Origin: Stenotrophomonas tumulicola
GTDB lineage: Bacteria > Pseudomonadota > Gammaproteobacteria > Xanthomonadales > Xanthomonadaceae
Direction: 5' to 3'
Assembly (NCBI RefSeq): GCF_014117215.1
Contig: NZ_JACGXS010000001.1
Coordinates: 62,001 to 126,000 of the forward strand
DNA length: 64,000 bases
Both the position numbers and the translations under genes were made by a program. The notes beneath the pieces were generated by a model, which had not been told where the DNA came from, did no database searches, and worked only from the letters and a program-made list of their open reading frames with translations. Shown here piece by piece: positions 36,261 to 45,324 of this stretch. Each line of letters opens with the position of its first letter. Position 1 is the first letter of the stretch.

Positions 36261-37409
36261 TCACCATTCGGCCACGCTGCCATCGGCATGCCGCCAGATC
36301 GGGTTGCGCCAGCGATGGCCTTCGGCCGCGCGCTCGTCCACGTAGGCCTGGTTGATCTCGATGCCCAGTCCTGGTCCGTCCGGGATCGCCACGTAGCCGT
36401 CCTTGTAGTCGAACGGTGCGCGATCGACCAGGTAATCAAGCAGGTCGTTGGTGGCGTTGTAGTGGATGCCCAGGCTCTGCTCCTGGATGAAGGCGTTGTA
36501 GCAGACTGCATCCAGCTGCAGGTTGGCAGCCAGTGCGATCGGGCCAAGCGGGCAATGCAGCGCCAGCGCGACGTCGTAGGCCTCGGCCATCGCGGCGATC
36601 TTCCGGGTTTCGGTGATGCCGCCCGAGTGGGAGGGGTCGGGCTGGATGATGTCCACGCCGCCGGTCTGCAGCACGCGCTTGAAATCGAAGCGCGAGTACA
36701 GGCGTTCGCCGAGCGCGATCGGTGCGGGCGACAGCGCCGCCAGCTCCGGAATGGCTTCCAGGTGCTCGGACAGCACCGGTTCTTCGATGAACATCAGCCC
36801 GAATGGTTCAAGTTCGCGCATCAGTACCTTGGCCATCGGTTTGTGCACGCGGCCATGGAAGTCCACCGCCAGGCCGATTTCACGGCCCACCGCGTCGCGC
36901 ACCGCCTGTACGTTCTCCAGTACGTGGGTGACCTTGGTATGCGAATCGACGAACTGCACTTCCTCGGTGGCATTCATCTTGACCGCGGTGAAGCCGCGCG
37001 CCACCGCTTCCTTCGCCGCACGCGCGGTATCGGCCGGGCGATCGCCACCGATCCAGGAGTACACCCGGATCCGGTCGCGTACCGGCCCGCCCAGCAGCGC
37101 ATGCACCGGTACCCCGAGGGCCTTGCCATGGATGTCCCACAGCGCCTGGTCGATGCCGGCCAGTGCGCTCATCAGGATGGGGCCGCCACGGTAGAAGCCG
37201 CCGCGGTACAGCACGTTCCAGTGGTCCTCGATGTGGCGCGGATCCTTGCCGATGAGGTAATCGGACAGCTCCTCCACGGCGGCGGCCACGGTGTGCGCGC
37301 GACCCTCCACGATGGGCTCGCCCCAGCCACTGATGCCCGCATCCGTATCGATGCGGACGAACAGCCAGCGTGGTGGAACGAGGAAGGTGGTGATTGCGGT
37401 GATCTTCAT
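36261..37409 (-). CDS. dgoD: D-galactonate dehydratase
   Basis: A 382-residue enolase-superfamily (mandelate racemase subgroup) enzyme, very close in sequence to E. coli DgoD as I recall it: [15 protein letters not shown] at the start, [36 protein letters not shown] and the ending [16 protein letters not shown]. Metal ligands are the Asp in VDFHGRV, the Glu in FIEEPV and the Glu in [18 protein letters not shown] carries the general-base His. It converts galactonate to 2-keto-3-deoxygalactonate. The ATG at 37409 overlaps the dgoA stop by four bases (ATGA), showing translational coupling. Confidence 0.93.
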   Translation of the reverse strand: MKITAITTFLVPPRWLFVRIDTDAGISGWGEPIVEGRAHTVAAAVEELSDYLIGKDPRHIEDHWNVLYRGGFYRGGPILMSALAGIDQALWDIHGKALGVPVHALLGGPVRDRIRVYSWIGGDRPADTARAAKEAVARGFTAVKMNATEEVQFVDSHTKVTHVLENVQAVRDAVGREIGLAVDFHGRVHKPMAKVLMRELEPFGLMFIEEPVLSEHLEAIPELAALSPAPIALGERLYSRFDFKRVLQTGGVDIIQPDPSHSGGITETRKIAAMAEAYDVALALHCPLGPIALAANLQLDAVCYNAFIQEQSLGIHYNATNDLLDYLVDRAPFDYKDGYVAIPDGPGLGIEINQAYVDERAAEGHRWRNPIWRHADGSVAEW

Positions 37410-38041
37410 GCGTGGGGGTCCGTGTTCGTGTCGTTCCATGCGTCGACGAAGGCGCGCGCACGTCGCGCGACCTCATCTGCAGATGTGCCGGGTGCATAGA
37501 GTGCCGAGCCGATGCCGAAACCGGCTGCGCCAACCTCACGGTAGGCGGCCATGCGCTCCGGCGTGATGCCACCCACCGGAAGCACCCCGGTGCCCTTCGG
37601 CAGCACGCTGAGCCACGCCTTCAGCACCGGCGGTGGCAACTGCTCGGCGGGAAACAGCTTCAGCGCGTCGGCACCGGCGCGCAGGGCGGCAAACGCTTCG
37701 GTAAGGGTTGCCACGCCCGGTGTACAGCGCAGGCCCATGGCGTGTGCCGTGGCGATCACCTCGGTGTCGGCATGCGGCATCACGATCAGGCGTCCGCCTG
37801 CGTCGGCTACTTCCTGCACCGCGCGCGGGGTGAGCACCGTCCCGGCACCGACCAGGCAGCGGTCGCCCAGTGCCTTGGCCAGCAGGGCGATGCTTTCCAG
37901 CGGCCGTGGCGAGTTGAGCGGCACTTCCAGGATGCGGAAGCCGGCGTCGAACAAGGCCGCGCCGATCGCGGGCGCTTCCTGCGGGGTAAGCCCGCGCAGG
38001 ATCGCAACCAGGGGGAGGGGCTGCATCCAGGCGGTACTCAT
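37406..38041 (-). CDS. dgoA: 2-dehydro-3-deoxy-6-phosphogalactonate aldolase
   Basis: A 211-residue class I KDPG/KDPGal aldolase. [13 protein letters not shown] is the standard N-terminus with the catalytic Glu position nearby; VGAGTVLT and FPAEQLPP follow, and the Schiff-base Lys lies in [10 protein letters not shown]. The GGITPE phosphate loop is intact. It cleaves 2-keto-3-deoxy-6-phosphogalactonate into pyruvate and glyceraldehyde-3-phosphate, the last step of the galactonate pathway. DgoA is favoured over Eda by context (DgoD overlapping, DgoK in the same locus). It starts 10 bp after the regulator gene stop, so it is cotranscribed with it. Confidence 0.9.
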   Translation of the reverse strand: MSTAWMQPLPLVAILRGLTPQEAPAIGAALFDAGFRILEVPLNSPRPLESIALLAKALGDRCLVGAGTVLTPRAVQEVADAGGRLIVMPHADTEVIATAHAMGLRCTPGVATLTEAFAALRAGADALKLFPAEQLPPPVLKAWLSVLPKGTGVLPVGGITPERMAAYREVGAAGFGIGSALYAPGTSADEVARRARAFVDAWNDTNTDPHA

Positions 38042-38051
38042 GCGGATTTCC

Positions 38052-38768
38052 TCAGCGGGTGGACTTGCGGGAGCGCCCTCGTCCCTTGATGTTGGCGCGG
38101 GAGTCGACAATCATGCCAAGCATGGCCGCGCGCGCTGCCTCCGGCCGCTTCAGCCGGATTGCATCGTAGACGTCGAAATGCCGTGGCAGCGAGTACTTGA
38201 AGTCCGCGGCGGTCTGCGCGGACAGCAGGAAGAAGGCGCCCAGGGCTGCATCGATGACCGAGAACAGCGACCCCACCAGTTCGTTGTTGGTGGCGTCCAG
38301 CACGCATTCGTGGAAGTCCAGGTCGGCCTTGGCCCAGGCGGCCTGGTCGTCGGCATCGGCCATCGCCTGGTAGGCGGCCTTGATCCTCGCCAGTTGTTCG
38401 GGCGAGCGCCGCCGTGCCGCGGACGCTGCCGCGGCCGGCTCGATGATCTCGCGCATCTCCACCAGCTTCTCCACGAAATCCTCGGTCGGCATCGAAGCGC
38501 ACCGCCAGGCCAGGATGTCCGCATCGAGCTGGTTCCAGTAGCGCGGCTCGCGTACCCGGGTACCGGTCTTCTGCCGGGTTTCGATCAGCCCCTTGGATCC
38601 GAGTACCTTCAATCCCTCGCGCAGGGCGGTCCTGCTCACCGCCAGCGTCTGCGCCAGCAGCTCCTCGCGTGGCAGCAGGTCGCCGGGCTGGATCTCGCCG
38701 CTGACGATCATCTTCCCGATCTGCTGGGTTACCTGGTCGTGGAGGGTGCGTACCGCGATCTGCTTCAC
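38052..38768 (-). CDS. GntR-family (FadR/FCD subfamily) transcriptional regulator, DgoR-like
   Basis: A 238-residue regulator with an N-terminal GntR winged helix (MIVSGEIQPGDLLPREELLAQTLAVSRTALREGLKVL) and a C-terminal helical FCD ligand domain (RRSPEQLARIKAAYQAM; DLDFHECVLDATNNELV; DAIRLKRPEAARAAMLGMI), whose conserved Asp and His residues bind metal and acid ligands. FCD regulators of this type sense sugar acids such as galactonate and usually repress. It is the first gene of a unit continuing with dgoA, dgoD and the rest. A palindrome (38814-38824) lies 46 bp upstream of its ATG and recurs at the other two heads of the locus, so autoregulation is likely. The name DgoR-like is inference. 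Confidence 0.85.
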   Translation of the reverse strand: MKQIAVRTLHDQVTQQIGKMIVSGEIQPGDLLPREELLAQTLAVSRTALREGLKVLGSKGLIETRQKTGTRVREPRYWNQLDADILAWRCASMPTEDFVEKLVEMREIIEPAAAASAARRRSPEQLARIKAAYQAMADADDQAAWAKADLDFHECVLDATNNELVGSLFSVIDAALGAFFLLSAQTAADFKYSLPRHFDVYDAIRLKRPEAARAAMLGMIVDSRANIKGRGRSRKSTR

Positions 38769-38813
38769 TGGATCCCCTTGGGCTGCGTGGACCGCGTGAT
38801 GCGGTCACTCGTA

Positions 38814-38824
38814 TTATCCGACAA
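38814..38824 (-). promoter_or_regulatory. Candidate FCD-regulator operator upstream of the dgoR-like gene
   Basis: TTGTCGGATAA on the minus strand, an imperfect inverted repeat of the TNGTC-N-GACNA type recognised by many FadR-subfamily GntR proteins. It shares TTGT-GAT-A and flanking AT-rich bases with the sites at 44146-44156 and 45207-45217. Binding is inferred. Confidence 0.65.
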
Positions 38825-38867
38825 AAGGGATATAGCACGACTGAAGGCATGGACGAAGCTCCCAGCG

Positions 38868-41624
38868 TCACAGCTTGAACCGCAGGCCGATGCCGACGGT
38901 CTTGTCCTGGAAGCGGATGTCACGCGGCCGCGTGTTGCCGCTGCCCCAGTACTGATGCAGGTTGTTGCCCAGCAGGTTGGTGGCCGAGAACACGACCGTG
39001 GTGCGTGGCGTGGCGTCGTAGCTGACGGAGAAGTCCAGCGAGCTGGCCGGTTCCACCTGGTCTTCCGTGCCGGCCACGGTGGGCTGGGTGAAGAAGTCGA
39101 TGTAGCGGCTGCGGTAGCCATAGGCCAGGCGTGCGGACAGGCCGAAGTTCTCGTAGAACAGCACCGCGTTGTAGTTGTTCTTCGAAACGTTCTGCAGCGG
39201 GCGGGAAATGACCGGGCCACCGATGAACTCTGGCGAGCGTGTATCGCCTTCGATGTAGGTGTAGTTCAGCTGTGCGCCCAGGCCGGCCCATGCGCCGGGC
39301 AGGAAGTCGAAGGTCTGCTGGTAGGCCAGTTCCACGCCCTGCAGGTGGCCGCTGCCTGCGCTCTGCGGCGAGGACAGTTCGTATGTCTCGCCGGCGATGT
39401 CCACGTTGGTGATGTAGTTCTGGATGTAGCCGTCGATGTCGCGGTAGAACACGCCGGCGCTGGCATAGCCCACCGGCGAGAAGTACCACTCCAGCGAGGC
39501 ATCGTAGTTGGTCGACTTGATCGGGCTCAGGTCCGGATTGCCGCTGCTGGCCACGCCAGCGCGGTTGACGGTGCCGGGATTGAGCGAGATCGACGGGTTG
39601 AGCGCCCCGAAGTCCGGGTAGCTGAGGGTCTTGGCCGCCATCAGCCGCAACTGCCAGGCGTCGTTGAAATGCAGGTTCAGGCTCGCGTTCGGCAAGGTGT
39701 TGGTATCTTCGGTCTTCCGCGTGATCGCGCTGTACACGCCGGTGCTGGCGTCGAAGGAGAATGCGTCGAGTTCGCGCTTGATCTTCTCCATGCGTACCCC
39801 GACCAGGCCATCGGCACGCAGGCCGAACAGGTCGAAATCGTACTTGGCCTGCAGGTAACCGGCAGCCTTGCGCTCTTCGATGTTGAAGAAGCGGCCGGGA
39901 TTTTCCGCTGCCAGCCCGTCGGGCAGGCCGTAATACGCGCGCAGGGCGTCGGCATTGTCGATCAGGTAGTCGTAGCAGGGCGCCAGGAACGATTGGTTCA
40001 ATGCCGCGTTGCCGCGCTTGCTGCAGAAGAAGCTGGAAGCCGGGAACAGCCCGATGACCTGGTTGGCAGGGTTGGGCGAAGCGGTGATGTTGCCGGTGCC
40101 TGCGCCGCCTGGCGGTGGGGTGTTGATCTCCACGCTGCCCTTGGCACTGGCGGTGCGGTCGGCGTAACGCAGGCCGAACTGCAGGTTGGCGATCGGGCCG
40201 TCCAGGAACTCGAATCGCCCGTCACCGCGCCAGCTGTTTTCCTCGCCCCTGGACTCGCCCCAGGTCTGGAACAGGCCGTTGAGGTAGTGGCGCGATGGAT
40301 CGCTGGCCGGATTGCCAGCCAGGTGCCAGTTCTGGTGCTTGCCCGAGGTGCCATCCCAGATCGTGGTGATCGGCCCGGACAGGAAGGTGTCGATGATGAA
40401 ATTTTCATCGCGGTAGTAGCCCGAAGTGCGCGACAACTCGGTCGACAACTGCAACTGCTCGCCACGCCACTTCAGGCCGAGGGCATTCTGGATGTCCTGG
40501 CCGCGCTGCTTGTGCGCCTGCGTGCTGCTGGCGGCGTAGGTGTCGCCGGTCCAGCTGCCGCTGGTGGCATCGCAGATGGTCTGGCCAGCCAGCGGGCCTT
40601 CCAGCCGGTTGGGATAGCAGTTGCTGCCGACGCCGAGCTGGGTAGGTGGCACTTCACCGACCGGGAAGCTGAAGAGAAAGGCCTGGTCGTAGTCATCGCG
40701 CAGCCAGTCGTACAGCCCTTCCAGGTAGACCTCGGTGCTTTCGTTGGGCTTCCACTGCAAGGCATAGTTGAACGCACTGCGATCGCGGTCACCATGGGCG
40801 TAGTTGGTACCCCAGCCGTTCGGGGCAGCGATCAGGTCGCCTGCCTCGGTGCGCATGGGCTGGCCATCTTCGCCGTTCAGCACCTTCGGGAAGTCGCCCC
40901 ATACCGCGTCATAGGCGTACTTCTTGCCTACGTAGCCGAAGTTCACCAGTGCACCGAACTGTCCCGCATCGGTATCCCAGCGGTTGCTGAGCAGCAGGCT
41001 CACGTTGGGATCGACATCGCCGCCGTATTTGCTGTGGGTGCCGGTCACCGTGCCGGCGATCTCCGCGCCGTCGAAGTCGAGCGGACGGCGCAGTTCGATG
41101 TCCACCAGGCCAGCGATGCCACCCAGCGGCAGGCTTGCCTCGCTGCTCTTGTACACGCTGAGGGTCTTGATCGCGGTAGCCGGCAGGTTCTGGAAAGCAT
41201 AGCCGCGGCCGGAACTGCTGAAGATCTCGCGGCCGTTGAGGGTGGTGATCAGGTTGGGCAGGCCGCGGATTACCACGCCGGTGGTCTCGCCCTGCGCGCC
41301 TTGCGAGACCTGGACGCCGGTAATGCGTTGCAGCGCATCGGCGACACTGTTGTCGGGCAGCTTGCCGATGTCTTCGGCAACGATGGAATCCACCACCATG
41401 TCCGCTTCCTGCTTGATCGTCTGGGCGGTCTGCAGGCTTCGCCTCAGTGCGGTCACCGTCACCGTGTCCAGGTCGGTGGCTGTGGATTGTTGCGGCGAGG
41501 CCTGGGCGGCCGGCGGCGATTGCACCTGCGCGGCGTCGCCGTCCTGGGCCAGGGCCAGGGATGGCACGGCCAGCGCGGACAGGATCGCCAGGGACAGCAG
41601 GGAACGAGGTGAGCGAGGGTTCAT
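38868..41624 (-). CDS. TonB-dependent receptor for oligosaccharide uptake
   Basis: A 918-residue receptor. The signal peptide is LLSLAILSALAVPSLALAQ. A TonB-box-like segment LDTVTVTALRRSLQ precedes the plug (VAEDIGKLPDNSVADALQR, then VQVSQGAQGETTGVVIRGLP, TLNGREIFSSSGRGYAFQNLP, IAGLVDIELRRPLDF), and the barrel ends TVGIGLRFKL. The pattern IKQEADMVVDSIVAEDIGKLPDN is characteristic of the Caulobacter MalA-like and Xanthomonad carbohydrate receptors. Lying between a GH5-like glycosidase gene and the galactonate genes on the same strand, it most likely imports oligosaccharides from a galactose-containing polymer. Ligand is inferred. Confidence 0.88.
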   Translation of the reverse strand: MNPRSPRSLLSLAILSALAVPSLALAQDGDAAQVQSPPAAQASPQQSTATDLDTVTVTALRRSLQTAQTIKQEADMVVDSIVAEDIGKLPDNSVADALQRITGVQVSQGAQGETTGVVIRGLPNLITTLNGREIFSSSGRGYAFQNLPATAIKTLSVYKSSEASLPLGGIAGLVDIELRRPLDFDGAEIAGTVTGTHSKYGGDVDPNVSLLLSNRWDTDAGQFGALVNFGYVGKKYAYDAVWGDFPKVLNGEDGQPMRTEAGDLIAAPNGWGTNYAHGDRDRSAFNYALQWKPNESTEVYLEGLYDWLRDDYDQAFLFSFPVGEVPPTQLGVGSNCYPNRLEGPLAGQTICDATSGSWTGDTYAASSTQAHKQRGQDIQNALGLKWRGEQLQLSTELSRTSGYYRDENFIIDTFLSGPITTIWDGTSGKHQNWHLAGNPASDPSRHYLNGLFQTWGESRGEENSWRGDGRFEFLDGPIANLQFGLRYADRTASAKGSVEINTPPPGGAGTGNITASPNPANQVIGLFPASSFFCSKRGNAALNQSFLAPCYDYLIDNADALRAYYGLPDGLAAENPGRFFNIEERKAAGYLQAKYDFDLFGLRADGLVGVRMEKIKRELDAFSFDASTGVYSAITRKTEDTNTLPNASLNLHFNDAWQLRLMAAKTLSYPDFGALNPSISLNPGTVNRAGVASSGNPDLSPIKSTNYDASLEWYFSPVGYASAGVFYRDIDGYIQNYITNVDIAGETYELSSPQSAGSGHLQGVELAYQQTFDFLPGAWAGLGAQLNYTYIEGDTRSPEFIGGPVISRPLQNVSKNNYNAVLFYENFGLSARLAYGYRSRYIDFFTQPTVAGTEDQVEPASSLDFSVSYDATPRTTVVFSATNLLGNNLHQYWGSGNTRPRDIRFQDKTVGIGLRFKL

Positions 41625-41702
41625 GGCGGTTTCTCCGGATTCCGGAAAGAGGGCTCAGGCAGTGGAATCCCTGCCGCCGGGTGGCGGCGGGGTGCAGTTG
41701 GA

Positions 41703-42851
41703 TCAGGGCGTGGCGACAGCGTCGCGCGGGGTGTTGGCAAGCGTGCGGAACAGTTCGGCTTCACGGGCGCGGTAAGGGGTGCCGTCGGCCTTGAGCAGGT
41801 CGTGGAACCACACCGTGGGTTCTTCCATCGTGTACGGGCGCTGCCAGCTGTCCCAGGGGAAGCGGGTCTGGATGGCGCCGTCGACGAAGCCCCAGTTGAT
41901 CATGCCGATGTTCTCGCGCCGGGCGATCGGCAGGATGGTGTCTACGTTGGAGCCGGCGCCGCGTGCCAGCCATTCGGTGCAGATCAACGGGCGGCCGTAG
42001 CCGCGCAACTGGGCGATGCGTGCTTCGAACGCTTCGGGCTGCTCGTAGTTGTGGAAGGTGATGATGTCGGACTGCTCCAGCTGGGTGCGCTGGATCGAGG
42101 TCAGCGAGGCTGCGCCCGGTGACCAGTCATCGCCGATCCACACGCCGCTGGTGAGCGGCTGTACGGGCTTTTCCGCACGTGCCCAGGCGAACACCTTCGG
42201 CAGCAGCTCGGCGATGCGTGCCTGCTCGCCGTCCAGCTGCTTGTCGATGTAGTTGCCGCCGCCCGGATTGTCCGGCTCATTCCACAGATCCCAGGCCAGC
42301 ACGCGCTTGTCGTTGGCGAATGCACCGATCACGCCCTGCACGTAGGCACGGAAGTGGGCATCGTTGGCGGGATCCACCAGCTCATGGCGGCCAGGACTCT
42401 GCAACCAGCCGGAATTGTGCACGCCGGGGATCGGCCGATGCTGCGCACCGAGCGCCGGATCCGGATCCCAGCAGCTGTCGAACAGCACCAGCATCGGACG
42501 GATGCCATGCTTTGCGGCGATATCCAGGAACTGGTCCACGCGGCGCAGGAAGCCCTTGGGGTCCTGCTTCCAGAGCAGGTCATGGAGATAGACGCGCATG
42601 GTGTTCATGCCGAACTGTTCGTGCGCCCAGCCAAGTTCGCGATCAATGGCCACCGGATCGAAGGTGTCGGCCTGGAACATCTCCAGCTGGTTGATCGCAT
42701 TGGACGTGGAATAGTTGGCGCCGACCAGCCACGCCTGCTTGGCGTACCAGGTCTCGGCTTCGGCGGGCGTCCAGCGGTCGCCATCGGCGGCCTGCGCCTG
42801 GGGGGCGACGGCGAGCAGCGCCGCCAGCAGGGGAGTGAGCCACTTTCGCAT
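41703..42851 (-). CDS. Secreted GH5-like (clan GH-A) glycoside hydrolase
   Basis: About 382 residues from ATG 42851 with a signal peptide (KWLTPLLAALLAVAPQAQA). It is a TIM-barrel enzyme of clan GH-A. The acid/base Glu is in LAWDLWNEPDNPG and the nucleophile Glu in RPLICTEWLARG, with FNMTRV-type and WGFVDGAIQTRFPWDSW segments as in cellulase/mannanase relatives. The motif VGANYSTSNAINQLEMF and HDLLWKQDPKGFLRRVD mark a subgroup usually labelled only cellulase-like, with no activity I can name. Activity against beta-mannan, beta-galactan or another hemicellulose is possible. It sits 78 bp upstream of the TonB receptor gene and downstream of the mutarotase gene. Confidence 0.8.
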   Translation of the reverse strand: MRKWLTPLLAALLAVAPQAQAADGDRWTPAEAETWYAKQAWLVGANYSTSNAINQLEMFQADTFDPVAIDRELGWAHEQFGMNTMRVYLHDLLWKQDPKGFLRRVDQFLDIAAKHGIRPMLVLFDSCWDPDPALGAQHRPIPGVHNSGWLQSPGRHELVDPANDAHFRAYVQGVIGAFANDKRVLAWDLWNEPDNPGGGNYIDKQLDGEQARIAELLPKVFAWARAEKPVQPLTSGVWIGDDWSPGAASLTSIQRTQLEQSDIITFHNYEQPEAFEARIAQLRGYGRPLICTEWLARGAGSNVDTILPIARRENIGMINWGFVDGAIQTRFPWDSWQRPYTMEEPTVWFHDLLKADGTPYRAREAELFRTLANTPRDAVATP

Positions 42852-42956
42852 GGTATGCGTTCCTTTCATGGGAAGAATGAGGACATGCCTTCGGCGTCCA
42901 CCACGGCCCTGGCCGTGGCGCCGGATCGGCACGGGCGCCCGCGAGGGGCGCCGTGA

Positions 42957-44102
42957 TCAACGGGAGGTTCGGGTGCCCGGCTCGGTGCTGAACCGATAGA
43001 CCATCCGGTTCACGTACTTCTGGCCGGGCGCCAGCCGCGCCGAACCGAAGGCAGGCTGGTTCGGCGTGTCTGGAAACAACTGGGGTTCGAGTGCGATCGC
43101 ATCCCCCTGGCGATAGACATGGCCGCCCTTGCCGACCGTGCTGCCGTCCAGGAAGTTGCCGGAATAGAACTGCAGGCCGGGCTGGGTGGAAGACAACGAC
43201 ATCACCCGGCCGGAGTGCGGGTCGTATACACGCGCCACTTCGCGTGGTTCACGGCTGGCAGCGCGGCTGATGACCCAGTTGTGGTCATAGCCATGCCCAT
43301 GCAGCAGTTGCGGTTCGTCGCCACGACGCAGGTCGCGGCCGATGGGCTTGGCACGACGGAAGTCGAATGCCGTGCCGGTGACCGGTTCGAACACACCGGT
43401 GGGGATCAAGGTGGCATCGACGGGGGTATAGCTGTCGGCGGCGATCATCAACTCGTGGTCCATCGCCGTGCCTGAACCTTCGCCGGAGAGATTCCAGTAG
43501 GTGTGGTTGCTGAGGTTGACGATGGTCGGTGCGTCGGTGGTTGCGCTGTACTCGATGGCCAGGCGGCCATCGCCTTCCAGTGCGTAAGTGGCGGTGACGG
43601 TCAGGGTGCCGGGAAAGCCCTGGTCGCCATCGGGGCTGACGTGGCGCAGGGTGGTGCGATCCGGGGTCGCTTCAACGACCTCCCACACCACTTTGTCGAA
43701 TCCGCGCGAACCACCGTGGAGGCTGTTGGGGCCATCGTTGGTGGGAACGCTGTAATCGCGGCCATCCAAGGTGAACCTGCCGCGGGCGATGCGGTTGGCA
43801 AAGCGCCCGACGACCGTGCCGAAGTACTGCGGGTTGGCCAGGGTGGCCTGCAGGGTCGCGTCGCCGAGCACGACGTCGGCAAGCTTGCCGTCGCGATCCG
43901 GCACGTCGAGCGAGTGCAGCGCCGCACCGAGGGTCAGCACGCGCGCCTGCATGCCGTTGCTGTCGCGCAGCAGGATCGATTCGACCTGCGTACCGTCGGC
44001 CAGCGCGCCAACGACTTCGCGCTGCTGCGCGACACTGGTTCCCACCACCGAGAGCGCCAGCGCGCCCAGACAACCTGCGATTTTCCCCTTGCCAGCCTGC
44101 AT
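42957..44102 (-). CDS. galM: Exported aldose 1-epimerase (mutarotase)
   Basis: A 381-residue galactose-mutarotase-family protein with a signal peptide (GCLGALALSVVGTSVAQ), so it works in the periplasm. Substrate residues include the Arg in FANRIARGRF, the His in NDGPNSLHGG, the acid His in VNLSNHTYWNL, and the catalytic base Glu in IALEPQLFPDTPNQP. It interconverts alpha and beta anomers and would supply beta-galactose to the dehydrogenase or transporter. First gene of the mutarotase-GH5-receptor unit; a candidate operator is 44 bp upstream of its start. Confidence 0.9.
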   Translation of the reverse strand: MQAGKGKIAGCLGALALSVVGTSVAQQREVVGALADGTQVESILLRDSNGMQARVLTLGAALHSLDVPDRDGKLADVVLGDATLQATLANPQYFGTVVGRFANRIARGRFTLDGRDYSVPTNDGPNSLHGGSRGFDKVVWEVVEATPDRTTLRHVSPDGDQGFPGTLTVTATYALEGDGRLAIEYSATTDAPTIVNLSNHTYWNLSGEGSGTAMDHELMIAADSYTPVDATLIPTGVFEPVTGTAFDFRRAKPIGRDLRRGDEPQLLHGHGYDHNWVISRAASREPREVARVYDPHSGRVMSLSSTQPGLQFYSGNFLDGSTVGKGGHVYRQGDAIALEPQLFPDTPNQPAFGSARLAPGQKYVNRMVYRFSTEPGTRTSR

Positions 44103-44145
44103 CGCTCCGGACCTCTGAAGATAACGTGGAGGCTACAAAACCATA

Positions 44146-44156
44146 TAATCATACAA
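44146..44156 (-). promoter_or_regulatory. Candidate FCD-regulator operator upstream of the mutarotase gene
   Basis: TTGTATGATTA on the minus strand, flanked by TAT on both sides (TATTGTATGATTATATG). Thirteen of the 17 bases equal the site at 45207-45217 with its flanks. It lies in the only AT-rich patch before the mutarotase start. Confidence 0.6.
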
Positions 44157-44209
44157 TACGCACGTTGCGACGCAGCAAGGAAGGCAGGCGTGGGGCGCGG
44201 GGGCGAGGC

Positions 44210-45139
44210 TTACCGGGCGTGGCCGCGCAGCGCGTGGATCGCAGCGAACCCATGGGCGACGGCACCAGAAGATGCCAGCGGATGCGCGGCGATGCCCAGC
44301 GTGGCCAGGGCTGCCTGGTAGAGCGCGCAGACCGGCGCCGAGCCGACCAGCGGCACGGTGGCCGTGCGCAGTTCCGGGAACAGGGTAAGTGCATCGGCGA
44401 TCTCCGAACCGATCAGAATGCCGCGCAGGTAGGCGCTGGCGTCGGCGCGTGCCAGCGTGCCGCGGATCATCCGTGCGCGGACACCGAACAGCAATGCATT
44501 CAATCCCAGTGTCCGCGCCGCCGCGGTGCGGACACCCTCGCGGAAGGCAGGGCCATCACTGCCAGGGCCCTCGACGACCGACGCCAGCAGCCCGCCGCTG
44601 GACAGGCGGTCGAAGACTTCGCCGGACATCGCGGTCATGAATCCATGCACCGCACCGTCGCGCAGTTGCACCCATTTGGTATGTGTTCCCGGCAGCGCGA
44701 CGACAGGTGCCGTATCGAGTTGGCCGCTGGACAGCAGCCCGAACAGTTCGGTTTCCTCGCCACGCAGGATATCCGGCGCGCCGTCGGCGTCGCGCACGCA
44801 GGCCAGGCCGGGCACGATGTCGACGGCCAGGTCGCCCATCGTGGTCGGGACCAGTGCGCTGGCGAGCGCGTCGATACCGGCCGGACAGTCCAGGTAGCCG
44901 GCGTCGGTCCAGCCGACGTTGGAGCCGATCATCCCGGCGGCATAGGCGTGGGCCGCATTGGGCCAGCGGTGGTGCACCTGTGCGGCCATGTCGAGCATGC
45001 CGGCACGCTGCAGCGTGGTTACGCCCGCCGCCGCTTCCATCACATCCTGTACCTGCCCATCCGGGCCGATCAGGTAGGCACGGAAATTGGAACTGCCCCA
45101 GTTGATGCCGATGATGCTGTCCGCGTTGCTCTGGTTCAT
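44210..45139 (-). CDS. dgoK: 2-dehydro-3-deoxygalactonokinase
   Basis: A 309-residue DgoK-family sugar-acid kinase of the hexokinase/actin fold. The N-terminal phosphate-1 motif is GINWGSSNFRAYL, AGMIGSNVGW and RGEETELFG are family hallmarks, and PGTHTKWVQLRDG is the phosphate-2 segment. It phosphorylates 2-keto-3-deoxygalactonate to the 6-phosphate, the step between DgoD and DgoA. It is not in the dgoA/dgoD operon but is divergent from the GH43 gene, sharing a 185-bp intergenic region with a candidate operator. Confidence 0.92.
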   Translation of the reverse strand: MNQSNADSIIGINWGSSNFRAYLIGPDGQVQDVMEAAAGVTTLQRAGMLDMAAQVHHRWPNAAHAYAAGMIGSNVGWTDAGYLDCPAGIDALASALVPTTMGDLAVDIVPGLACVRDADGAPDILRGEETELFGLLSSGQLDTAPVVALPGTHTKWVQLRDGAVHGFMTAMSGEVFDRLSSGGLLASVVEGPGSDGPAFREGVRTAAARTLGLNALLFGVRARMIRGTLARADASAYLRGILIGSEIADALTLFPELRTATVPLVGSAPVCALYQAALATLGIAAHPLASSGAVAHGFAAIHALRGHAR

Positions 45140-45206
45140 GACGAAGCTCGCTGCTGATGATTGAGGTGGTGACGGCGCGGGGGAGGGAACCGGGCATTCT
45201 TGTATA

Positions 45207-45217
45207 TTGTCGGATTA
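45207..45217 (+). promoter_or_regulatory. Candidate FCD-regulator operator between dgoK and the GH43 gene
   Basis: TTGTCGGATTA within TATATTGTCGGATTATATGA. It lies 68 bp from the dgoK start and 107 bp from the GH43 start, so it could control both directions. It is the most symmetric of three related sites in this locus. Confidence 0.65.
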
Positions 45218-45324
45218 TATGATTACCCTTGCCCGGTCGCGCAAACGGGCAAGGGCATGGCCCTGCCAGGACCCGTCGAAGGGAACGGCGCGCCATCGAT
45301 TCCAACGGATGACGAGGAGGAGCT

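Noticed and set aside
37551..41612. 1353-residue frame on the plus strand across dgoA, regulator and receptor
   Set aside because: Spans several real minus-strand genes; no motif or ribosome site.
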